DNA from: Sipunculus nudus
Taxonomy: Eukaryota > Annelida > Sipuncula > Golfingiida > Sipunculidae
Reading direction: 5' to 3'
Assembly: GCA_026874595.1 (NCBI GenBank)
Contig: CM049318.1
Coordinates: 11,637,241 to 11,701,240, forward strand
Length of the DNA: 64,000 nt
Shown: positions 1 to 13,600 of the stretch, piece after piece
Position numbering within the stretch: the stretch's first letter is position 1
Layout: every line of letters starts with the position of its first letter
Translations under genes and position numbers: made by a program
Notes under the pieces: model-generated
Seen by the model: only the letters and a program-made list of their open reading frames with translations
What the model was told of the DNA's origin: nothing
Databases searched by the model: none

Positions 1-1166
1 GGTGCAAGTTTTGTCAGAAAACTCTGACAGTAGTATTGGTATATTCGCGTGTCTGTCAACGTAAGGTCTACCTCGTTTAATACCAGACGGTCGGACTTGA
101 AAGCCTGGACTTCACATATATATAAGCCTGGACCTCCAGCGACACATGTCAAGCCAAGATACACGGAGGTCGGCAAATGAGGAAATTTGACCAGTTACGT
201 CAGAGACATTGTTAGGTCATTTATTAGAATAGACTCTTCATATTATATAATAAGGCAACCTGACATAAGCTGCCATAAATTACAACAATTACATGTCAAG
301 AAAAAGAGAAGCTTCTAGAAGCATGCGTATTTAACAGTGGTGAACTTTTGAAATACCAAATGTGTCAATAAACTTTATCCTGTGCGGCGACTCTTAGCAA
401 ACGTCAGCCTGACTGGGAATACCGAGAGCGCTTTTTCTTAAGAATAATTATAGCGGAAATCTGCACTGAAAAGGTCTGGCGGGGAAATTGGGACACTTTT
501 TTATTCTACAAAGGCATGTATTTATTGCTTATTTTGGCATACAAATCACTCTAAAAACTTTTGAGTCGGCTGGAAAAATTAGGGTCGGTCGGGTGACCGG
601 AAACAAAAGTTTTTTTTTTTGGCCTTATTGGTACAGTCCATGAAGCACTGTAAAAGTACAGTAAATGTAAAATAAATGGACTCATGTTTTCCCAACCTTT
701 CAATTTTGCCAGTTTCTTTTTGGAATCCATACCATTTTTGTTACCATTATTGACCAGATCTGCCTTTAATGTTACCTTTCACTATATATATGTCTTTATC
801 ATATAACTTACTAAAAAATCTGTCATTATATGCAGTTTCCCTTTATTATTTGTTAATATTTTAAATGATTTAAACTATATATAATGTTGAAAACATAATA
901 AATGAAATTAAATCCAGATTGATCCAGGGGAAGAAAATTTTTGGCATTAAATATAAATACATAACAATATGATAAATTGCCTTCCTGAAAATCCTAATTA
1001 TTAACCAAAGAAGGCCTAAAAAGTATATTAAAACATGTATTAAAAGTATAGTATTACCTTTAAAATGAGTTGAAGAAAATACCATCAAAGTTAACATGAA
1101 AGGAGTTATTCAGTCTTATATATTCTTTGCCTTGTTACGGGTGGGAAACATTACGGGTTGGACAAA
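1..1166. other. Intergenic, nothing recognised
   Basis: AT-rich sequence with homopolymer runs (T-run near 610-621). I see no coding exon, tRNA or clear transposon end. The motif GTTACGGGTGGGA at 1134 belongs to the spaced series described in the findings. Confidence 0.5.
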
Positions 1167-3789
1167 ACAAGGGACCTATGGGTCACGACGCTCAGCTGTT
1201 ATATATGATAAAAAAATATTATTTAGAAATGAGGCACATGCTGGTTTTGTATGGTTATAAATATAAGCTGTATTATGAGTTGTTGTTGTTTAGCTTATGT
1301 ATGATTTTGATAGTACCTTTGGAGACAGGGAAGAGGATTGATTTCATTTATTTTATTAACAAATGGAGTGCTATTGTCACACAGATTTTGACTTGGCCAT
1401 ATAACTTATAAGCAGAATATATAATATAAGGGTTTAACTATTAATTAAAAAAATTACAAATATTTTCCCAAATATTATTTTTTTTTTAAATAATAAGAGA
1501 ATCATATGATTTTTTTAAATGAAATATAACTGAAATGATTATTAAAATAATATTAAAGAATATATTCATGAATGCATTCATGAATACATTTTGAAAGTAT
1601 TTGCACTGGTATTCATATACTTTCATTTTTACCTGAATTCCCATTCTTTATGCAAGAAATTTTATAATGGAGTACATAATCATATTCGTATTTAAATACA
1701 ATTACAAAGTATTCGAACCATGAATGGTATTTATTTAGTTTTCACCAAACAATGATGTTGAGAATCCAGAATATACAAAATTCACACATTTAAATAATGA
1801 TCATAAGTACCTGGTTTTATGGCTTTTATTTATATTAAAAAATAACTGTAATAAATTCATTTTGGACTAATTTCACATCAATGTACACACTAGACACAGT
1901 AGGAATCTAGATTAATATTATCAACTGCATCTTTGTCTATCATTAATTTCCATCATATGATCCCTAATGATTAGTAATGAATGATATGATTTACTTCTTT
2001 ATCATTAAAATTGAACTGAAAAATACCATAGGTGACTGCATGGTGTTATTTGGAATACGTGACATTCTATCCATCAATACAAGATTCTTATATCATCAGT
2101 AACTGCAAGTTAATTTCCTGTTATTATAAACTAACAAATTCCTTTTCTATTTTTCTTTAATTTTTATTAAAAACCAATAAAATTTATTAATTTATTGTTT
2201 ATTGTTATGTAGTAGGTTAAAACTACTAGATGAGTTGGGTTGGACACCTGGATCAACTGTGGCTGGCCATAAGCTGCCTGGATTCCCCTGTATGCCTCGC
2301 CTCAAGCATGCATAATTTGCTGAAAGTTCAACAAGGTCAACATACAGGTGACTCAAGAGGGGCTGGAGAGAGCCAAAGTCTGACAGGGTCTCATAAAAAC
2401 ATTTATAAAAGCTACAATTTTTGGCCAATTTCTTTCAGCTTTCTAAACTTAAAAGCTGAAATCCTTATGTGTGCATGATATGAAAAATTATATCAACAGT
2501 GCTCACAGGAAACAAACATGCCATGGTCAAAGTTGGGCAAAATTTAAGTTATTAATTTTACATTTATACTAATAACTTATAAAATTTGAAAAATTCATAA
2601 ATAATTTTGGGTATTCAACTGAATCTTGATTAAATAATGTTACATCCCTGACAAAAAATCTCTAGCTTCAGCAATCCCCTTGTTAAGGGAGTAAATATAT
2701 TTCTTGATTTTTTACAAAGTGCATTATGTTTGGGCCCATAATTTAAAACAATTAAGCAATACTGACATCATTCTGGCATGTGCATAGAGAAAGAAAAATA
2801 TGTATATTATTTATGATTAAAGTCAGATCAGTGGTTTTGATATTAGGCAGTCTTGAAGTGTAACAATGGGTTTTTAATGGAAAAATGAAGTTTTTCATTA
2901 ATATCTTGAAGGTATTAAGTCCTAGTGACCAAATTCTTGGCATGGTAGGGGATTTTGGAGACATCTAGCTGTATGCCGAATTTAAGGAACTAAGAGCTGA
3001 AGCTGGGGAGCTGAGCTCTTGCAAACTGCATAACACTAGCTTGATGTAAACAATATGTTACATGGTGCCTGAAAACTTGAATAAAATCTACAGTTTTTGA
3101 TCAACTGGTTTCAAATTTTTGGTGTTAACAGTTGAAAAGGTAACAAAAACATGCTGTGAAAATTAAATCCACAGTACTCACAGGAATAAAACATGCCATG
3201 GTCAAAGTTGGGCAAAATTTAAGGTACCAATTTTTTATTTTTATTAATATTTTAAAAAATTTAAAAGATTTTCATCTAATTTTGGGTATACAATTTAATT
3301 TTGATTAATTAAAGTTATATTACTGGAAAAAAGGTCCATAGCTTTAACATGTTTTGTGTTAAGTGATCAAATATCTTTCCTGATTTTTTACAAAATGCAT
3401 TATGTTTGGGTCCATAACTTTTTTAAATTATATAATACAGACATAATTTCTTGAATGTACATAGGAACTATATAGAGGAATATTTATGGTAAATATGAGG
3501 AAAAACAGATGATTGGTTTTGATATTAGGCAGTCCTGAAGTGTGAAAATAGGTTTTTAATAAAAAATTGAGGTTTTTCCTTAATTTCTCAAAGGAACAAA
3601 GTCGAAAAGACCCAGTTTTCTGCTTGGTAGGAGATCTTGGGGACATCTAACATTATGCCGAATTTTGGATTCCTAGGTCTTACGGTTTCAAAACGTGCCA
3701 CATCTACGGACGGACAGACGGACAGACGGACGGACGACGGACAATGGACCACGACTATAGCTCAGATGACTTATAGTCAGCTGAGCTAA
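1167..3789 (+). mobile_element. Hairpin-ended repeat, family F1, full copy (2.6 kb)
   Basis: It starts ACAAGGGACC(T)ATGGGTCAC..GCTCAGCTG, with a GACCCATGGGTC-type palindrome. It ends in a (GACG)n tract and a hairpin TAGCTCAGATGACT/AGTCAGCTGAGCTA followed by A. Full copies lie at 15988-18632 (-), 33713-36348 (-) and 50864-53452 (+), all 2.59-2.65 kb. The interior has two diverged tandem copies of a ~650-bp module, and no transposase was seen. No target duplication is evident, and a hairpin with a CTAA end hints at a Helitron-like origin, which is inference. Confidence 0.85.
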
Positions 3790-4342
3790 TGATGCATCTT
3801 TGATATGCTATATAATAAATTCAGAGGACAGGCAAACAAATTAGGCATGACAAAACAGTTCAGGTTTGTGTTTTTCTGTATAAAGGTTTAAGGTTTATCT
3901 TGTCTCTAATTTCACACTGCTATTCCACTGTTACGGGTGGGACAGTTATGATTGACGATACCAACCTTTTTGGATGAAACAACTTATTCTGATTTGTTAG
4001 AGTTACATGTACCCTAGACACACATGAAATATTAATCTCACTTCTATTCTGGTCAGTGTAACACAAAATGCAGTTCCTGGTTAATAATCATGACAATTGC
4101 AGCACTATCTGTTACAGGTGGGACAAAAAAAAATATTTTATTTTGACCAAGACATCATAATAGGTACCAAAATCCAAGTTTTGGATTTCTGTATCCAAGT
4201 TACCTCTTCATGTAAACTTTCAACCCTACTACACTTTTAAATTCATTCAGCGGCATGTATGCATGGTCATAAAACTTATAGGTTTAACTGTGGACATGTT
4301 ACGGGTGGGACAAATTGGCCCATAATTTGCTGCAAGTGGATA

Positions 4343-4981
4343 GAAATATCGGAGCGACTATAGAATCCGTCCTACCGGATTAGGGACAAAAAGTTCCTTT
4401 CACCTTTCTCCTACCATTTCCCCTCGCAAGCATTTCTGAGACTCATTTTCAATTTTTCTGCCTGCCTATAAGTCTTATTTTCATTGGTAACACATGATAC
4501 AACTATAAACTGATCTGGCACTACCTAGGTTTGAACCTGCAATCTCTTGATTTCTGACACTGCTCTCTAACTATCTGAGCTAACTCTGAGCCGCGCCCCC
4601 AAACCCCCGCTTTGGTTAGTAACCCAGGTTTAATTAATCAACATATATATTTATTTTAAATTGGGGACCGCGCCCCCAAACCCCTGCTTAGCCTTAAAAG
4701 CAAGGATGACATTTAGGGAGAGGGAGAAAAAATCTTCAAAACAATATTTCATGCAACCTCTCAAAAATGGAGGACATGCTGTAAAAAGTGTTAGAATGAG
4801 ACAGTGTTAATGAAGGAAATATTGATACACCAGGAAAAAAAAACAAGTTCTATGGAGATAGGAATCATACAAGCATATCTTATAGGAGTGGTACATGCAG
4901 GTTTTGTCACAACTGAGGTGCCCTGAGAATCATAGTTGGACAGGCACAGTAGGACGGATTCTATAGTTTGGCCGAAATATC
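4343..4981. mobile_element. hAT-type MITE (623 bp) with 8-bp target duplication
   Basis: Element 4351-4973. The direct repeats GAAATATC at 4343-4350 and 4974-4981 are identical. The terminal inverted repeats share a perfect 19-bp core ACTATAGAATCCGTCCTAC (4357-4375, complement at 4949-4967) plus six looser outer bases. Eight-bp duplications and short inverted ends are typical of hAT elements. No transposase. It contains a tRNA-like segment and a duplicated CCGCGCCCCCAAACCCC motif. Confidence 0.85.
4515..4600 (-). ncRNA. tRNA-like segment inside the first hAT MITE
   Basis: On the - strand there is an A-box-like GTTAGCTCAGATAGTTAGAG with a good D-arm (GCTC/GAGC), and after a 30-nt gap a B-box GGTTCAAACC. 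Likely a tRNA-derived SINE head or decayed tRNA. The anticodon arm does not fold well, so no functional tRNA is claimed. Confidence 0.5.
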
Positions 4982-5284
4982 TTTTCTATCACACTAAAAA
5001 GTGATGGATGTTACTGTCTGCATCATCTGTGATATTCTTAATTAGTAAACTGCCTGACAAACAGCCTTATTTTTCTTTCTTAAACCTCAGACAGTCATGT
5101 ACAGATTTTAGCGCAATTGGCCCAAATTTGAGGAATTTGGTATTTTCAAAGATTATTCAATTTTTTTTTTACAAAAAAATTAGCGAGTAACTAACTGTAA
5201 GCAAAGAACTAAGACTTCATCTATTCACTTAAGTTATGTGAGGAAAACAAGATTTAAAAATTATGGAAATAAAACAGTTTATAC

Positions 5285-5502
5285 CTAAATATATGACTGT
5301 TGGTATAAAACCCCAGTGGAAAGCTGTTTTGGCAACTGTGATGACGACTCCTAGGCGTTTCTTCATTTCTGGCCCCATCTTTCTGGTTAAAAACAATGTT
5401 TTTGAAGACGCTGTGGGGTCTCACGTGCAGTGACTTTGACGAAAATGATGGACTGTCCAAAGGACCCGTAAACTTATCTGAAACAACATTTGATTTGTCC
5501 AT
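5285..5502 (-). CDS. Possible first coding exon of a divergent gene, unrecognised
   Basis: On the - strand an ATG at 5502-5500 opens a frame (MDKSNVVSDKFTGPLDSPSF, then SSKSLHVRPHSVF) that runs to a plausible donor AG|GTATAA at 5285. It starts about 120 bp from the WDR75 start on the opposite strand. I do not recognise the protein and found no second exon to the left, so it may be chance. Confidence 0.3.
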
Positions 5503-5508
5503 CGGCAA

Positions 5509-5620
5509 TGTTTGACATGTTCTCGTCCAATCAAATCTTGTTTTACAAACTTTCGTTTACCCACACATTTGCGGTCTGCTATTGGATAACAGAGACAGCA
5601 GGAACGTGGGTTCTCAAAAT
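5509..5620. promoter_or_regulatory. WDR75 promoter, possibly bidirectional, with two opposed CCAAT boxes
   Basis: CCAAT sits at 5527-5531 on + and ATTGG (CCAAT on -) at 5581-5585, 50 bp apart, just upstream of WDR75 exon 1. Opposed CCAAT boxes are common in divergent promoters. An open frame with its own donor lies on the other strand at 5285-5502. No TATA box is evident. Confidence 0.4.
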
Positions 5621-5709
5621 ATGAAGATGGTATCAAAAGAACCCACCGTCATACGGAGAGGAGGGGCGAGTCTGGTGAACTACAAACCACTCTTCAGCCC
5701 CGATTCAAG
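5621..5709 (+). CDS. WDR75: WDR75 exon 1 (start codon)
   Basis: Begins at ATG 5621, with a second in-frame ATG at 5627. The residues [20 protein letters not shown] correspond to the family N-terminus (IRVVRCGGSEL..AVFSADS in human). Donor is AG|GTATTA, leaving 2 nt. The second ATG (A at -3, G at +4, Val next as in human) could be the true start, giving 827 residues. Confidence 0.85.
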
Positions 5710-7533
5710 GTATTAATAGTGGCAGCTAGTTTTCTCTGTGAAAATCTTTGCAGTCTGCAGATATTTTTAAATACTTATATTATCGCCCAGCAGCATGGGC
5801 CAGCTGGCCATAGGTCTCCGTGAGCCTATACGCACGATATCGTGTATATTGTGTACTGCATACACGATATCGTGCGTACAATTTTTGGAGCCACTATAGA
5901 ACGCAGGCTTCGCTTCTGTTGAGGATATATAAATAAAATTGTCTCCTCTCATTCCTTATTTTAACTCCTACTTTTCCCTGTAGATGTCCCTACATTCAAC
6001 TCTTCTAACATAAACAACTACTAAGCATCAGAAGTCGCCTGAATCGGGAATCGAACCTACGATCTCTAGACTAGGAGCCCTACACGCTACTGAGTGAGCC
6101 GTGTAGACGAGATACTAGCAGGAGTAAGTTTTGTTCATTTATATGTGCGATTGAAGAGGCATCTGTCGCGAAAATTGGAAACCATTTACTATTTTAACAG
6201 GAAAATTAAGCACACCCCCGTTCAGACGGGGAACCCAGGTTCCCCGGACCCCTCCTCCTCTAATATAATAAACTCCAGCTATGAGCAAAATTAAATACGG
6301 GAATTCTGAGGTAAATGATATGTATCGGCCTTTTCCAGGAAACAAATTAATATGCGACACCAGTTGTACCGGTGGTAGGCTGAAGCCCGGTTTCTATAGT
6401 TCTGCCCAATTTTTTTATGTACACGAATTATCGTGTATATTGCTCCTTATACAGAGGGAGTTTCGTGCACAAAGAAAGTTTCACGCACGTTTGTCTGCAC
6501 ACGAAAATACACGACTGCAGAAATACGGTGGTCGGCAGTGATAACCCGTATTTTTTTCCAGTACACGTTCAAAATAATAGCAAGATCAGCACATTTTTCC
6601 TGCTTTAAGAATGGTATTATCCCCTCTGGCTAACAGATAATGTCTGCAATTTTGAGTTACCAGAAATAAAATTAATTCAGATATAGCGTCAGAACCAACA
6701 TAGACGTCGTCCGAGAAATGACCATCGATCCTGATATATAATGTGTAAAAAAATAAGGATAAATCAAAAGTACACAAAAGAACGAGTCAAAAAAGCATGA
6801 GTCAAAAAAGCTTCTGACTGCTTAATTTTAACATATTAATCAAATATTTTCTAAAATATAATAATATTATTGTGTAACAGGATAAAATTGTATAAAAATA
6901 TAATTTTGTGTAAGAATATATATATATATAATATTTAAAAAAGTATAAAATATATATATATATTATAATTTAAAATGTGTAAAATGTTTTCAAAATTAAT
7001 TCAAATATAAAATATTGATTAAAAGTATAAAATATTACGATGAATATGGAGTCAGTATAAAGGAGATAGTATAATAAAATATTATTATTATTAATGATAA
7101 TAAGAATAAAATGACAATAATATTAGTATCAGTATTATCATTAATATTCTATGTATATCTGCAATATATATATATCCAATATCTATAACATATATTGGTA
7201 AAAAGAATAAAACATACTAGCAAATAAAAAATAATTAGATTAATATAAACATGTAATAACATCATAAATTTAGGTATAATTCAATAACTTAATACCTAAA
7301 CATATTATACATTATGCAGAATATTAGAGTATAATTAAACAGAATGTGATTGTAATCCATAAAATAAAATATAAATGGGTAAAAATATTACATTGAACAC
7401 AACACAATGTAACACAGAATAATATAATATTTAACATGCTATCACAATTGAATATATATTTTTATTTAATTTTATTCCTCCTTCACTATATAATATACAA
7501 TATATATAATCATATTAAACAATCTTAGATTAG

Positions 7534-7601
<68 letters not shown>

Positions 7602-10600
7602 GTAGTAGTTGTACTACTCACTTGGTCTTACAGCTGTTTCACTGTCTCCAGTTGATCACAGACTGAAGTGTAGTAGGTACATCTATTGTGGTTTTTCAGG
7701 TGCACAGTCAGGCATGACGTGTCCGGGTCTTCGAGGCTTGTACACAGAGACGTGTGGCGGGCACCCCCACACAACTCTGCGTGCTTTTCTCAAGTTATTC
7801 TGTTAAGCATGAAGTTTTTACGATGTAGACATTTAGCCCCAATGATACCCCCCTATATGTTCACAAATTGTCTAACCACCCTCCTAATGTGATAAAAAAC
7901 CTTCCCAAGGCCATCATCAAAAGACTCTCTATATATATATATATATATATATCATCTAGCGTTATAACTATTTGATTTAATACTACATTGGTTAATTCTT
8001 TGTTGTATAATATATTATTTTCAGTGCAGTGCCTATTTTTCCATTTGATATTTATATCATTATAATATTTATGTATTGTTATAAATGCAAAATGTTGTTT
8101 TATGTACGTAGACCCCCCAAAGCCCCCCTGTGAGTCCTAGAATTATCTAAAAACATTGTATCGACTATCGAGATGTGATAAATCCGACTTAGAGTGATAC
8201 GAGATTGTGAAGGTGTGAGTTATGCCAAAAGGTGGGGGTTTCCTGATGACGTATTAAAACAAGGGACCCATGGGTCACGGCGCTCAGCTGTTATATAAGA
8301 TAAAAAATATGATTTGGGAAACAGGCATATGCTGGTTTTGTGTGGTAATAAATATAAGCTTTATTATGAGTTGTTGGTGTTTAGCTTATGATTGATTTCA
8401 TTTATTTTATTAACAAATGGAGTGCTATTGTCACACAGATTTTGACTTGGCCATATAACTTATAAGCAGCACATATAATAAAAGAGTTTAACTATTTATT
8501 AAAATTTAATAACAAATATTGTGCCAATATAATTTTTATTAAAAATAATAAGACAATCATATGATTTTTTAAATAAAATCTAACTGAACTAATTATTAAA
8601 ATAATATTATAGAATATATGCATTCATGAATACATTTTGAAAGTATTTGCACTGGTATTCAAATACTTTCATTTTTACCTGAATTCCCATTCTAATGCAA
8701 GAAATTTTATAATGGAGTACATATTCATATTCATATTCATATACATTTGCAAAGTATTTGCACCATGTCTGGTATTTATTCAGTTTTAGCCAAACAATGA
8801 TGTTGAGAATCCAGAATATAAACAAAGGACCCATGGGTCACGACAAAAGTTTGAAATTTTTGCAAATGCAAAATATGAAAAATATTCTATTGTAATGTTT
8901 TATATTTATATAAGCATATGAGAAGCTAAGAGGAAAGGGCCCTCCTACTTGGTTATAGTAAAGTTCTCAATATATGATTGCAAACTAATACTCTGACAAG
9001 ACTGTCATGAAGAAAAACAGTAAAAGTTTTGAGATACTGTGATGCATATGAAAAATTTACAGATGGACAGGCAAGTGGACAGAATTGACTAATACCTTCA
9101 TTTCACTTTAAAAGGAATAATGCATTTAAGTTTATATATAAGCCTATTTTTTTAGCATATCCACTTTTTTCATTAATAGTGTTTATCTGATTCATTTTTT
9201 TTATTTACAAGTGTTATAAATTTGTAATATAAAAGTGAAAATATAAGTTAAAATATTAGAATTCTAAGTTGCAATCATTATATAACCAGATTGTAGCTCA
9301 CATTGGGTCATATTATGCATACACATATATTTTATTATTTTTAAATCAAATGTTTAAACTGAATGTAAAAGAAAATAATGCCACAACATGGCATCTACAA
9401 AATTATTCCTTGAATTCCTATTAAAAAGTTTTGCACATTGGAGTTTTCAGGACAAGCTTTATTTTATTCACCAAAATAAAATAAAAGATTCAGTAAATTT
9501 GATAAAATAAAAACATCTTTTCAAATAAAATATACACACTGTTAGTTGAATGAGGGACAAACAATATCATTATGCTAATTACAATCTCAGCTATAATTAA
9601 TAACTGGAATTAATAGTCAATTTCACACCTGGTAAAGTGTTACTCTTCTGAAGTAAAGCATTACTTATCTGATGAACATCCATACTTTCATAGCAATACA
9701 TCACTTTGTGGACACAATTAAATGTGCACTTTAATCATTGTAACCCTGGTGGTACAATACAAAATCTAAAATGTAGCATGTCCAAGAATAAAATAAAATA
9801 CAGAAAATTATAACATTCATCTAGTTTATGCACCAGCTGGGGGGGGGGGAGAGTTGAGTGCAGGGCAGAGGAGAAGCCTGCTAGTAGTGGCCAAGCTGGG
9901 TCAAGGCAAGCTGCCTGGGGTGGGTTACATAATGCAAGTGAAGGCTGTACTACTAGGTGGGCCAGATATAAACAACACTTGACATGGTGTATGAAAACTT
10001 GAATAAAAGCTACTCTTTTCAAACAATTTCTTTGAAATTTCAGATTTTAAAAGATTAAATCCTTATGTACATATGCTGTGAAAATTAAATCAACAGTGCT
10101 CACAGGGAAAAAACGTGCCACTGCCAAAGTTGGACAAAATTTAAGGTATTAATTTTTTATTTATGCAAATAACTTGAAAAATTTGCCAAATTCAGATCTA
10201 ATTTTGGGCAAACAATTGAATCTTGATTAAATAAAGTTATATTCCTGAAAAAAAGTCTTCAGCTTCAGCAATTCTCATGTTAAGTGAGCAAATATATTTC
10301 CTGATTTTTAAAAGATTGCATTATATTTGGGCCTATAACTTCAAAATAATACCCAATACTGACTTAATTTTTGGTATGTGCACAGAAAATGTATGGAAGA
10401 ATATGAATACTAAATATGATCAAAAACAGATCAGTGGTTTTGATATTAGGCAGACTTGAAGTGTAACAATTGCTTTTTTATGGAAAACGGAGGTTTTTCC
10501 TTAATATCTCGAAGGGACAAAGTTCTAATGACCCAATTTTCGGTACGGTAAGAGATTTTGGGGACATCTAATGGTATGCAGAATTTTGGATTTGTAGGCC

Positions 10601-13600
10601 CAACGGTTTTAAAACGTGCCCTGTTAACGGACAGACAGCCAGACGGCCGGACGGACGGACGGCGGACAAAGGACCACGACTATAGCTCAGATGACTTATA
10701 GTCAGCTGAGCTAAAAATAAAGGGAATGATATTTTATGCGACACTGTACAGTTGATCATGGCGGATGTAAAAGGATGTTGATACGACTAACTTGCATGGA
10801 AATCTTAGATAAAAGATGTATTATGTCATAACCTGTGATTGAGTATAGGTAAGAAAGTGATATTTGAGTAGTATTATAGGCAGTTGTATGTTAGAAAGTG
10901 TCCCTTGTTGTGTGACATGGCATAGTCGGCGCTGTATAGGTGCGTGAGTGATTCGACATTCGAGCCACTTGAGTCCGTTGAGATATTAAAGAAAAACCTC
11001 CATTTTCCATTAAAAGCCTATTGTTTCACTTCAAGACTGCCCACTATGAAATCAACTGGTGTTGTTTTTGGCATAAATTTAGAATAAGTATTCCTGTATG
11101 TATTTCCTATGTACATGCCAGAAATTAGGTCAATATTGCATACATTTTTTTTAAGTTATTGGTCCAAACGTTATGCAATTTGTCAAAAATTAGGAAATAT
11201 ATTTGCTTACTTCACATAATTTTGTAAGCTGGAGAGCCTATTTCAAATTGATAACTATATTTAACTTAGTTTTAGTTTTAATTGTATACAAAAAAAAAAT
11301 GAAATTTTTAAAGTTTTTAGCATAAATGTAAAATTATTACCTTAAATTTTGCACAATTTTGAGGGTGGCATATTTTTTCCATGTAAGTACATTTGATATT
11401 ATTTTCACATGACGGACAGATAAGGTCTTAGCTCTTTTTAGAATTATTCATATATCAACACATTTTTTTTTTATTTAGTTTATACTTTTATATAACTCTT
11501 AGGCCCATCACGTTTTTTTTTTGTTTTAGGCCACAGTTTTCATGTATTATAGAGTACATTCAGATTTAGTTAATTCTCATTTTGAAAATGTAAAATTTAA
11601 CTTTTACAGCATTTTATTCGAGTTATAAGATTTAATGTGAATTATTTTACTGTAGCTCATATCTAAATTCTTCTTTATTCAATATTTCACAGGGTTTCAT
11701 ATATTCCATAGGGTGTTTTATACACATATTACTGTCACATAGTTAAAATACTGATACTTTTACAAATATCATTAGAGGCTCCTGCATCTTTGATGAAGTC
11801 CTGTAGTACACATTATTTGTCTTACATTCATATATTCAATATTTGATTATCACAAAATAGCAAGGCCACTTCCTCTTAGCTTTTCAAATGCTAATATATA
11901 AAAAAAATAGAAATAAGTACATTTTGCATATGCTAAAAAGTTCAGCTGAGCGCTGTGACCCATGGGTCCCTTGTTTCCATCATGCATCAAGGAAGTCCTA
12001 TCATAACAAACCAAGGATCGATGGTGACCTCCAGGAAATCAGCAGTGTGACAGCTACTGAAAAAATTATATATTAACACTCTAGCTCCTGAAATTTTACA
12101 AAGACCATTTTCTGATTAATTCAGAATGCAAATTTATTGTGAATGTACATATGGTACATTTTGATGAAACAGGCCAACTATGAAGTTTGATTTACTGGTT
12201 AGAGGTAATTGTAACACCTGTTGATACTGGTTGTGAGGGCATTGTTAACTGAAGAGTGGTGTCTTGTCATAATATGTCCTGTTATTTTGGTGAAACTCCC
12301 AATTGTATGGACGTCAGATTCTCAAAATGGCAGACCCTAATAATATGGAGTCCAATTGAATCGGGCTACCTTCCCCCTTGTGTTTGGAATCCAGGTTCAC
12401 CAAAGTCTTCTAAATGTAAAGTACTCCAGAAATCAAGATATCAGCAAAATCCACTGCAAAGTCTAATATGATTGCTAATCCTGCTTAACAGAAATGCTTG
12501 ACTATCACTATTAGGCCATTTAGAACATAATCCATTGAATATAATTCAAGGAGAGCACTGCTTTTGCCTAGTATGTTCTGGTAAGATTGTCTTGACCAGG
12601 CTTTGAGACTTGCAGTTACATTATCATGCTTTTGACACAGCATCACAGGCATTACCAGGGACAGGAAAGACAAGAACGGTACAAATTAAAAAAAGATGAC
12701 AGGCTGAAAATTTTAAACATCTTCTGCTCAGCTGCAAGTATTATTACTATTATTAAACTCCAATGTCTTAGCTATGAATTTTGTACCACATGCCACATTT
12801 TGATCAAAATATTTAAAATGGAGAAAATGTTTATATATGTTAATTTTGTGCCTTAAGAAATCTTTCCATGATATTGATTAATTGTTGACCATGAACAGCA
12901 CCATGTAGTGAATGCATGAATGAACCATAGAGCTTTTTGAAACAGACTTTGTAAATGTGGAATACAATTTTGTAGGTACTTGCTGTGTTGTTGTGGTACA
13001 ATTGTGAAGGTGTTCAGCTTGAGCAGTGGTGAATGTGTTCATCAGCTGATAGGTCACAGCGAAAAAGTCACCGCTGTCAGGAATAACCCAAATAACAAAT
13101 ACCAAGTAAGATGTTACTTTTATAAAAATTTGTATTAAAAGTTTTCATTGAAGTAAATCAAAGCATCATTTGTTGTTTTCTTTTCATACACAAATTCTTA
13201 AAAACACATTTATTTTGAATTCTGTTCACTGGAAAAGGATGAACATTAAGTAAATGTTTTATATAGATAATGAAAAGGACAGAAATTTATTTTTTTTTTC
13301 TGACATTTTTTACATCATTTAACCAGTGCCCTGATGCTATCATGTATACTGGTATATTATAACTTTTATAAGCTTTTTTTTATAAACCTTTATAATGATG
13401 GATCTGAATCACTTACCTTTATATACTATGCTCTGTTGCTTAACATAGAGCGCTGTGTAGCTGCAGAGGAAAGACTGCATTCTCGCAGATCATTTCTACA
13501 TATGAAAAAAAATTTATGAATGAAATACATCATAATTTTCACATTAAAAAATTCCAACAAGAGGATTGATGGTAAAAATGTTTATTATTTATGAAAAAAG

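Noticed and set aside
4515-6112. Functional tRNA genes
   Set aside because: A and B boxes are present, but the anticodon arm and acceptor stem do not pair well, and both lie inside MITEs. Treated as tRNA-like segments.
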